A stretch of DNA of 64,000 nucleotides from Dipteris shenzhenensis (Eukaryota > Polypodiophyta > Polypodiopsida > Gleicheniales): assembly GCA_047967505.1 (NCBI GenBank), contig CM106541.1, one strand, 5' to 3'. Made by a program: the position numbers and the translations under genes. This document shows, one piece after another, positions 55,393 to 64,000 of the stretch; the stretch's first letter is position 1; each line of letters starts with the position of its first letter. The notes beneath the pieces were generated by a model. The model saw nothing but the letters and a program-made list of their open reading frames with translations. It had not been told where the DNA came from and did not search any database.

Positions 55393-57814
55393 CCAATATC
55401 TCAAAGGCTTGGTTGCACTCTTCTATCCATAAGAATTCCACTAATAATTTGTAAAGTGGTCTGGTTCTCATGGCATACCGCAATATAAAACTCCTATAAT
55501 AGCCAACATGTCCCATAAAGACCTGTACACCTTTGGAATTTGTAGGAGGAGGCAATTCCATGATGATTTTGATTTTTTCCATGTCAGTTGCAATCCCATG
55601 TTGAGAAACGATGTGTCCCAAAATAATTCTGTGGGTGACCATGAACTAGCATTTTGTTGGATTTAGGGAGATGCCATACTCCCTGCATTTGATTAGAACT
55701 ACTTCCAGACATTTGAAGTGGTCTTTTTTGTTTGAGTGGATGCACAAATCATCCAAGAACACTTGTAAAACCTTTTTTAGAAATGACTTGAAAGCTGTGA
55801 ATATGACTCGCTGGAATGTGGCTGGGGCATTACAAAGGCCAAATGGCATGACTCTATAGACAAAAATACCCCATTCTGTAACAAATGTTGTTTTTGATTG
55901 GTCTTTAGGAGCAATTTTCACTTGGTTATAGCCACTAAAGCCATCCAAGAAGCTATATATCTCGGAACCTGCCACCTTTTGCAACACTGTTTCAGTTAAG
56001 GGTAGGGGATAGTGATCCTTGATTGTGGCAGCATTCACATTCTTTAAGTTTATGCATATTTTGAGCTTCATGTTTAATTTAGACACGATGATGATGGGTG
56101 AAACCCAATCAGTGTGCTCTATCTCATGGATGAAACGAGCATCAAAGAGTTTTTCCATCTCATCATAAACCATGGTGCCATACTTTGGATTTGTTTGATA
56201 AGGTCCACATACCTTAGGTGGGCACCTTCCCTTATAGGTATCGTGTGTACTGCCCTATCTAGTGAAATTCCTTTCATCTCCTTGTATGACCTTGCTAGGC
56301 AGTCACGATATTCCATAAGGAGTGCTTTGAGCTTGGTTTTCATCTCCCTGTCGAAGCTGTTTCCCAATGAAAGCCAATGTTTCTTCCTCCCCTTCAAGGG
56401 TAAGGCTTATTGTTTGAGTTTTTACTAGTCCCTCATCGATTGGAGTTTCTCCCATGCTATCGGTTTCTTGAACTTTAAATTCTCTTAGTGGTCTTGGCAT
56501 TGCTATGGGGACACTGCCACTTGTGTAATTCTTAAAGTACTTCGGCGCTTCTCGAAGATCAGCCTCTGATGGTGTTGAACTAGCCTAACATGTGCTATGG
56601 GTACAGGGTGGCATAGTATCATTAACCAATTTGTTAGGCTCTTGGTGACTTTCTTTTTCTAAAGTCTCTTGATTGAGCTTCATCTACACATGTGGATTTT
56701 ATACTTCCAAAACTTCTTACATTGGAAACTGTGGGGTAACTTTTCCACTAGTAAGGTGTTCCCAAGTAAGGGTTCATTTGTTGTGCATACTCCTTCCAGT
56801 CCCTTAGGGGACCATTCAAGAGGAGGTGGCTCAGATTTTGAGGGAGCTGGCTTTGTAAGATACAATTCGACGATGGACTCATTCGAATTCATTGAAGTGT
56901 TGGGCCTTGGCTTTTCGGCGATTTCCTCTTTCAACTTTCTTGTGGGATCTTCTGCTATCATTCAACTTTGGAGGTTCAACTTTTGGAATCTCGACTGCCA
57001 TTAGGGCATGCATAATAGCTAAGTCATTGTCAAAGTCTTGATCTTCAGTTTGAGCATTCTCAGCCTCAGTTTCAAGGTCCCAAGGAAAATCTGAGTCATT
57101 ATTGGTATGGGTACCTTCTTCAAGTTCATTATTCCACTAGAGGTCAGCCATAAAGAATGGCACCTCTAGATCGATTGGTTCTTCATGTGTGAGTGGAGGA
57201 TCTAACTGCATGACCCTAGCATCTATCTACATGAAGATGGGGTCTAATCAATGGCAGTTATCAATGGTTGCCAGTGTTTGTATCCAATTTTTGACATTGC
57301 TATGTGTATCGCCTGATATGGCATGTTGCTGTAGGAGAGATGATTTGCTTGATATCGTCGTTGAAGAGGTTTCATCCAATGCTCTAGGCACAATTGGTTT
57401 TATTGCTCCTGTCCCCACATTTACTCTTACTGTGGTGTCGTGATTTTGGATTGTGAGTCTATCAGTTCCCCAATCATGGAGGACTAATGCTTCACACAAC
57501 CAAGGATGTCCCAGCAAGATTTGATAGGATTTCATGGGGAGATCTAAGCTTGTGAATTGAAGGGAAAAGTGGACTCTTGTGACTTTTGTTGATATACCAT
57601 TTACTATTCCCAAGGGTTTTTCCCAACAATCATCGACAAGGCATATGCTGAAATTAGCCTTTTGCATTGGTGGGAGACCCCATTCATTGTAGAGCTCCTT
57701 GGATAGGACATTTACACCTGCTCCACCATCCACTATGGGTTGGAATTCATTATATGCCTTGTGGATCAATGGCACAGTGATGTTGTGTTGAGAGTTGTGG
57801 TGCCATGAGCACAT
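55393..57814 (-). pseudogene. gypsy protease and reverse transcriptase fragment
   Basis: From 57814 downward: an aspartic protease region (PIVDGGAGVNVLSKELYNEW, active Asp in DGGA; YQILLGHPWL near the end), then an acidic linker (57200-56500). RT follows from 56173: FDARFIHEIEHTDWVSPIII, EIYSFLDGFSGYNQV, YRVMPFGLCNAPATFQRV, VFLDDLCIH (catalytic FLDD near 55755) and SLNPTKC. The RT connection follows at 55642-55393 (GHIVSQHGIATDMEK, FMGHVGYYRSFILRYA). RNase H is lost at the insertion. DGGAGVN instead of D(S/T)G is usual in some plant gypsy lineages. Frames are broken at 55643-55645 and through the linker. No gag is found upstream. Confidence 0.93.
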
Positions 57815-58345
57815 AATTAGAGGCTAAGGTATGTGCTAAGGAAAGAATCAAAATGGCCACCCTAGGATGTGGACTACATGATGTGGAGATGTGGATCAAG
57901 GATATCCACAAGGAGAGATGTGGATCACATGATAGAACTTGATGATGTTATCAAGTTATGTCATAAGTTGAAACAAATAGAAATGAAGTATAATATAAGT
58001 TATAATGGAAAATTAGAGCTTTATTTATGCTAGCATTATTGCTTGGTTCTTGTAGGTCATATGTGTTGGTTAGATGGAATTTCCTTGTACAAGGAATTGT
58101 GTAGTAGGTAATGACCCCCTAACCTTGCACCCAAGTTTTGAGTGCCTTATGATTTAAATTTGAACAAAGTGACAAGGCCAAGCATCATTGGGGCATTGTA
58201 GAGCCACTCGTGCTCTAAATTTTGAGCCAAAAAGCTCCCAAAATGGAGTCCTCATTCAAAAGTTATAATGATTTTACTATTTCTATATTTGTTATGACAA
58301 AATTCAATGACGTTATCGAGTTATGTCATAAATTATGACAAATTT
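57815..58345. other. no gene recognised
   Basis: AT-rich. (G/A)ATGTGGATCA words repeat near 57890 and 57925, and GA(C/T)GTTATC(A/G)AGTTATGTCATAA occurs near 57945 and 58310. No gag-like frame is seen here, although gag would be expected upstream of protease. Confidence 0.45.
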
Positions 58346-58860
58346 TGTTGTCTCTGTGCCAACATACACAAAATGTGTGTGTAGAGTAGCGACAAAGCTC
58401 CACTTGTACTTGCATAAGGCTAGGAATAATCTCTCTTAGGAATCCTCAGCATGCACATTCTACTTGCAACTCCTATATGCATGTTGTACATGCAACTTCT
58501 ACTTGCAACTCCTACATGCATGTTCTACATGCAACTCCTACATGCAACTCTTACATGCAACATGCAACATGCGAGTTCTACATGCAACTCCTACATGCAA
58601 CTTCCATAAGCAAGTTCTACTTGTAGAGAGAGAATGTCTTAAAATTCTTACATACAGAGAGAGAAGCTCTCTAACTTGTATAAATACCCCATAATGGAAT
58701 GAAGCCCACACTCTTTGGGGCATTGTGTTGAGTTCTACTTTGGTATTCCAAGGAATTATCTGAGGTGTCCATGCTTCCTTGCACTCCACGTCCAAAAGCA
58801 TGTCCTAACCTTGCAACTCCTCCTCCCCTCTCCTCCAAAGTCTCCTTTACCACAAAATGT
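58346..58860 (+). repeat. gypsy LTR, right copy, inverted relative to the left copy
   Basis: Starts TGTTGTCTCTGTGCCAACA at 58346. It contains the 26-bp minisatellite in reverse order, TATAAATACCCCATAATGGA at about 58679 and CACTCCACGTCCAAAAGC near 58780. It matches the reverse complement of 49517-50064 to about 58842. GGCACCATATGTGG a little downstream (58889) resembles a primer-binding site, which suggests this copy was the 5' LTR of a plus-strand element now lost. Confidence 0.75.
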
Positions 58861-59128
58861 GGTGAGCTAGGTCCAATCCAGCTTCTTGGCACCATATGTG
58901 GAATACCCTGTGCATAGGGCAAGTAACAACGATCATTGTTTTCAGCAAGGGTCATCACTGGAATCATATATTGAGTCTCCCTAGTCTACAAAAAATAATA
59001 AGGGTTGCTTACTCTTAGAGTCATCATTGGAATCTTGAATCATTGGAGCCACAATCATTCAAGGATATTGACTTCCCACATAAGGCAAGCCTCCATTCAT
59101 CTAGCAATGTGGAGGTCATGTCTAGGAA
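58861..59128. other. post-LTR internal relic
   Basis: No frame is conserved. CAAGGGTCATCACTGGAATC and GAGTCATCATTGGAATC form a short direct repeat near 58950 and 59020. Confidence 0.35.
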
Positions 59129-60650
59129 TTGGGACCACCAGCTAGTGAAACATGTCAATGGAGCATAAGGGAAACTTTAAATAGCACTGATGATCACACG
59201 ACTGTACATCAGGAAGTGACTCTATACATCAATAGACGACATTCTAGCTATCGTAGGAGGAGAAAAAGATTCTTGTTATCTGCACCTCAACTCTCTAAGA
59301 AATCTAAGGTATATTGTTGCCATAATGGTTTCTTGAGACATCTAGGAGTTGGGAAGATCAAGTCCATCAGATCTGACTACCTCAGTCTTAATCATGAAGA
59401 GCAAGAACCTTATCTATGTAGATCGATCATGCAAACTACAAAAGATGTGTTTAAATACTACCTTGACCATATATTGGTTTGTAGAGGAGCATTCAAGCAT
59501 GAACTCACTCTTGGCAATAATAGAGTGCAACGGATTCAATCTAGGTCTTTGAAGGATGGTCTATTGACCAATCGTCGTTATGGAAAGTTGATTGGACCTT
59601 GTGGAAGGTTTGCTATTTCATGGATGGAAAGTTAATTTAAGGAACATGAAGAGATAATGCCAACCACAAGCAAACTACACTTAACTGACAACTACACAAG
59701 ATTCAAAGTATTCTCAATCTACAAAGATTATATGTTAAATAGTAATGAGAGCAACACACGAGCTACTACCATTTCACAAGGTTATGGAAGAATTACTTCA
59801 ACAATGTGACCATTCCAAGGAAGGTTAGAATGGGGATATGTAGCATATGTGAAAAGTTGAAGAGTAGGAGGCAAAATGCAAAATCAAATAATAAAAGAGG
59901 TACTTCCCCATGCTCAATATTTCATGTATTGTCCATCTAATTTATAATAAATGTTTTATTCTTCTCAGTACCAAAATTTTTCTTTCAGATCAAGTAAATG
60001 AAGCTATGAAGTTGCATAGAGAACAGCAAGCATTGGAACGTGCAAAGCTTACAAAGCACAAGAAGAAGGGCCTAAAGAATCCAAACAAATACTTAGGGAT
60101 TGTTATTGATGGCATGGACTAGAAAAAGGCCAATCTCCCACATTTTGTTAGGGTACCAAAGGATTATTTTGTGCAGATGCAGCTTGTTAGATGTCTCATA
60201 TATAACAACCAGATTTTATCAAAAGTATTTTTTACATATCCAAATGTCCATAATGATGCAATCTAACAATCACCATTCTTCATCATATAATTTCAACATG
60301 GGAAGGGCCTCTTCCTTCCATCTTGTATTTGCAGTTGGATAACACGGCTAGAGAGAACAAGAATAAAACTTTTCTTGCATTTTTGAATATGTTGGTGCAA
60401 AAAGGTATCTTCACTAAGGTCAAACTTGGGTTCCTCTTGGTTGGTTACACACATGATCAAATTGGTTAGATGTTTAGCACATTCTTAAAGAAGCTAGCGC
60501 AACATAATGCCTTCACTTTGACAACAATGATTTCACTTATAGCTAAATCATATACACCACATCCTCATGTGCTACACTTGAAAGAAACATTTTACTTTAG
60601 AAAGTTTGTGAATGGTTCTAATTCATCCGACATTTGCATTGCAAAGATGT
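59129..60650 (+). pseudogene. DUF7869-like transposon protein, copy 2
   Basis: The N-terminal part reads NGFLRHLGVGKIKSIRSDYL, EEQEPYLC and ILVCRGAFKHELTLGNNRVQ (59129-59635), parallel to CKRLCIRKVG and PICNRGYQWLTGLS of copy 1. Then FKEHEEIMPTTSKLHLTDNY, VTIPRKVRMGICSICEKLKS (CxxC) and a likely GT-AG intron at 59900-59988. Next EAMKLHREQQALERAKLTKH and GIVIDGMD, followed by TAG at 60120-60122. LYLQLDNTARENKNKTF starts at 60323, then LLVGYTHDQIG, TAG at 60467-60469, and MFSTFLKKLAQ. The order IDxMD, QxDNxxxENKNK, HxxI matches copy 1. The conserved HED is YTHDQ here, so the third metal-site residue is altered. The copy ends in satellite at about 60635. Confidence 0.7.
59900..59988 (+). other. 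predicted 89-bp intron in DUF7869-like copy 2
   Basis: AAAAGAG|GTACTT at the 5' end and TTTTTCTTTCAG|AT at the 3' end. The inside is T-rich with in-frame stops, while both flanks read as protein with matching positions in copy 1. Spliced, the N..KRG and ..DQVNEAMKL parts are joined. Confidence 0.6.
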
Positions 60651-62800
60651 GATGTACAAGAGTGTGCATGGAGCCATTATCCTGAGGAAAGCATATTTTG
60701 ATTCTTAAAATCAACCCAAGGTCAGTTTGAAATTCAAAGATGGGATCTATAGGAACATGCATGGTGCTAAAACCGACCCACGTTTGATGTGCATTTTACG
60801 AATGCAATATGTATGAGTGTGCATAAATCCATGGTGCCAACCAAAACATGTTTTGATTTTTCAAATCGACCCAAGGTTGATTTGCAATTCAAGGATACGA
60901 TGTGTAGTAGTGTGCATGAAGCCATGGGGCTAATGCTACCATTTTTTTATCCTTGAAATTAACCCAAGGTCGATTTATATTCCAAGATTCGATATGTAGG
61001 AGTGTGCATAAAGCCATGGTGCTAATGAAAACATGTTTTGATCCTTGTCAACCCAAGATTGATTTTCATTTCAAACATGCCATGTATAGTAGTGTGCATG
61101 AAGCCATGGCCCTAATGAGAGCATATTTTGATCCTTGAAATCAACCCATGGCCCTAATGAGAGCATGTTTTGATCCTTGAAATCGACCCAAGGTTGATTT
61201 GCATTTCAAAGATGCGATGTGTAGGAGTGCACATGAAGCCATGGCCCTAATGAGAGCATGTTTTGATCCTTAAAATCTACCCTAGTTTGATTTGCATCTC
61301 AAAGATGCGATGTGTAGGAGTGCGCATGAAGCCATTGCCCTAATGAGAACATGTTTTGAATCTTGATCCTTGAAATTGACCCAAGGTCAACGTGCATTTC
61401 AAAGATGCGATGTGTAGTAATGCACATGAAGCCATGGCCCTAGCGAGAACATGTTTTGATCCTTGAAATGGACCCAGGTCAATTTGCATTTCAAAGATGC
61501 GATGTCTAGGAGTGCGCATGAAGCCATGGTGCTAATGAGGACATGTTTTGATCCTTGAAATCGACCCAAGGTCAATTTGCATTTTAGAGATGCGATGTGT
61601 AGGAGTGCGCATGAAGCCATGGTCAATTTAATACTTGAAACTGACCCAAGGTCAATTTGCATCAAAGATGCAATGTATAGGAGTGCGCATGAAGCCATTG
61701 TTGTAATGAGAACATGTTTTGATCATTGGAATGGACCCAAGGTGGATTTGCATTTCAAAGATGCGATGTGTAGGAGTGTCCATGAAGCCATGGCCCTAAT
61801 GAGAACATGTTTTGGTCCTTGAAATTAATCCAAGTTCGATTTGCATTTCAAAGATGCAATGTGTATGATGTGGGTGAGTCGATGGCCATAATGAGAACAT
61901 GTTTATATCCTTGAAATTGACCGAAGCTCGATTTGCATTTCAAAGATGCGATGTGTAGGAGTGCACATGAAGCCATGGCCCTAATGAGAACATGTTTTGA
62001 TCCTTGAAATTGACCCAAGGTCAATTTGCATCCCAAAGATGCAATGTAGGAGTGCGCATGAAGCCATGGTTGTGATTAAAACATATTTTGATCCTTCAAA
62101 CCGACCCAAGGTTGATTTATATTTCAAAGATGTGATGTGTAGGAGTGCACATGAAGCCATGGCACTAATGATAACACGTTTTGATCCTTGAAATCGACCC
62201 AAGGTTGATTTGCATTTCAAAGATGTGATGTGCAGGAGTGTGCATGAAGCCATGGCCCTAATGAGAACATGTTTTGATCCTTGAAATTGAAAGGTCAATT
62301 TGCATTGAAAGATGCGGTGTGTAGGAGTGTGGATGAGAAAAATGTTTTGATCCTTGAAATCGTCCATTATTATTTCAAAGATGTGTGTGTGTAGGACTGC
62401 ACATGAAGCCATGGCCCTAATGAGAACATGTTTTGATCCTAGAAATTGACCCAAGGTCGATTTGTATCTCAAAGATGCAAGGTAGGAGTGTGCATGAAGC
62501 CATGGTTGTAATTATAACATGTTTTGATCATTGAAATCAACCCAAGGTCAATTTGCATTTGAAATATGCAATGTGTATGAGTGCACATGGAGCCATGGCC
62601 CTAATGAGAACATGTTTTGATCCTTGAAATCGACACAAGGTCAATTTGCATTTCAAAGATGCGATATGTATGAGTGTGCATGAAGCCATGGTGCAAATAA
62701 GAACATGTTTTGATCCTTGAAATCTACCCAAGGTCTATTTGTATTTCTTTAGTAGTGTGCATGAAGCAATGGTGCTAATGTGAACATATTTTTGGTTTTC
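60635..62800 (+). repeat. ~92-bp satellite, block 3
   Basis: About two dozen units, more alike than in block 1, with consensus words GATCCTTGAAATCGACCC, AAGGTC(A/G)ATTTGCATTTC, AAAGATGCGATGTGTAGGAG, TG(C/T)(G/A)CATGAAGCCATGG and CCCTAATGAGAACATG. A few units are shortened (near 61140, 62340). Reading frames on the minus strand such as GSKHVLI.AMASCALLHIAS are translations of the unit. Confidence 0.95.
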
Positions 62801-63586
62801 AAAATTGACTAAATCTCAATTTTCATTTGAAATATATAATGTGAAAATATGCAACAGAGTGACTTAGAATATAAATTTATGGACATGACGTCCAAGCCTG
62901 CTGCTTGATCAAGTGCATGTGTGTGGGTGCCCCTCCATCGTACCAAGGAGTGTGCCCCTCAATAGCACCATGGGTACTTGCATTACATTAATGATGATGA
63001 TGATAATAATCATAATACTAATAAAAAAATTTTAAAAACATTATACAGATATACAATTACTTTAGTAGCATACATGTGTGTGTGTGTGTGTGCGTGTGCG
63101 TGTGCGTGTGTCCAACCATCCGCCCACACAATCACAATCCCACACTCTCCAAGGGTCACCATGCCCCTCATAGAGAGGGGTCATGGTGCCCACCTTTTGA
63201 AGAGAAAGAACTTAGACAAAAAAATACTAGCTTATGAGCATTGATTTGAGTGATATCAAATAAATTTTATTAGATCTTGAGCATTGTTTGAAGTCCCAGG
63301 AAAATCATTGTTAAGGAAGTTACCAAAAATCCTCCTAAGCCTCATGCTATTACAACCATTTTCAGAAAAGTATCTGAAAAGTTTACAGATAAAATAAGCC
63401 GCCTATTTGTCATTGTTACAAATGTAAAATGATAGGCATAATCTGAGAGCATATACCCATATAACAAAGTTTTGACAGTCTATTGCTATCCACATTGATG
63501 AATCTTGAAACCTTAAAAGGGAGGGAATCCTTTTTGTCATATTTTAGGATGACGAAGGCTCCGTCATGTATTGATGTGATAATGAT
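62801..63586. other. no gene recognised; contains (TG)n
   Basis: A TGTG/TGCG dinucleotide run lies at about 63074-63110. AATAATG/GATGATGATAATAAT words are near 62985. CCCCTCAT(A/G)GAGAGGGG near 63165 is a small hairpin. No coding signal. Confidence 0.5.
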
Positions 63587-64000
63587 CTATGTGCTAAGAA
63601 ACTTAGCACTAGCTCCAATTATACAACCATTCTCCAATTGGCAAAATGTTGTGGTATCAGCAATAATCTCCACGAAATTAAGAGGGTAAATACAATTATC
63701 TCCAAGGGAGCAAAATATCATAGGGTTAGGTATATTGACCAGGCAAATGTCATCGATGTATCTAAAGGGATATTGAAAGAATTTCAAAATATTCCATCTG
63801 CCCTGTCTGGCCAAATTGATGCAGAATTTGTACTCAAAGTAAAATAGGTCAAGATTGCACCAAATGGGTGAGCAAGAGCCCATAGGAACTCCCTTCTTTG
63901 CCTCAAGCTCATGTTGTTAAGCTGAACATACATGTTGGAAATGAGCCATGAATTAATTTTAATGACTGCCTCCATATAATAGTTTAGATCAAGTCCACCT
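63587..64000 (-). pseudogene. Penelope-like reverse transcriptase fragment, runs off the window
   Basis: Read from 64000 downward: LDLNYYMEAVIKINSWLISN and MYVQLNN in one frame. A one-base shift then leads to GVPMGSCSPIWCNLDLFYFE, PFRYIDDICLVNIPNP and NCIYPLNFVEI. G-(I/V)-PMG-x-x-x-(S/A)-P, FRYIDD (catalytic DD near 63735) and IYP spacing are typical of Penelope-type RTs, including the (W/L)-x-x-N-x-Y-V-x-(F/L) motif before the PMG box. A TAG ends it at 63587-63589. The GIY-YIG endonuclease usually expected in or beside such elements is not visible in this fragment. Confidence 0.65.

Noticed and set aside
22564-60469. TAG reassigned to Gln (as in some ulvophyte green algae)
   Set aside because: TAGs at Gln positions are striking, but TGA and TAA stops, frameshifts and lost catalytic residues occur in the same frames, and plant-type elements are present. 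Decay by CHG deamination is simpler. Conserved single-copy genes would settle it.
61399-62731. Several 60-160-codon frames on both strands
   Set aside because: The 92-bp satellite read in protein; the same phrase repeats in every unit.
1-64000. tRNA, rRNA, snRNA or organelle-derived genes
   Set aside because: None noticed by eye on either strand. A covariance-model scan would be needed to exclude small RNAs.

Overview
This is eukaryotic nuclear DNA dominated by broken transposable elements and simple repeats. I see no intact host gene. Plant-type TTTAGGG-like tracts, Ty1/copia and Ty3/gypsy elements, a plant-style CENH3-like histone fragment, transposon proteins with RNase-H-like motifs of a kind I recall from mosses and ferns, and a Penelope-type RT point to a land plant. 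A large, repeat-rich, seed-free plant genome (fern, lycophyte or bryophyte) fits best. The species cannot be fixed from the sequence, and every family assignment here is from motif recognition only.

Layout. 0-3.9 kb: non-coding, with a 564-bp nested palindrome built from CT/GT/AT/AC/GA microsatellites. 3.9-7.5 kb: two decayed fragments of one unknown transposon protein family (A), separated by a TACTTGTTAGTG minisatellite. 9.1-10.5 kb: a frameshifted coiled-coil gene on the minus strand. 10.5-18.6 kb: repeat fields, notably a palindromic GAGAATGGCAC...GTGCCATTCTC family. 18.6-24.0 kb: a ~92-bp satellite, split by a truncated copia element. 26.5-27.4 kb: more palindromic repeats. 29.0-34.5 kb: a second unknown transposon gene (B), split by a copia element with a perfect 5-bp target-site duplication. 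34.9-35.6 kb: a CENH3-like pseudogene, followed by a LINE fragment. 37-38.9 kb: an unexplained, more GC-rich stretch. 42.6-46.3 kb: a long decayed transposon gene of the DUF7869-like class. 46.4-49.0 kb: a foldback structure with telomere-like arms, then a pyrimidine/purine tract and an unknown 277-codon reading frame. 49.5-58.9 kb: a gypsy element (minus strand), broken by a second copy of that same 47-49 kb element and flanked by LTR copies in inverted orientation. 59.1-60.65 kb: a second DUF7869-like copy. 60.6-62.8 kb: more of the 92-bp satellite. 63.6-64.0 kb: a Penelope-like RT fragment.

The pieces record successive nested insertions followed by decay. Several of the breaks are TAG codons where relatives have, or appear to have, Gln, which fits C-to-T change at CAG (CHG) sites. 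The best candidates for an under-described system are the pair of DUF7869-like elements and the foldback/pyrimidine-tract element family.
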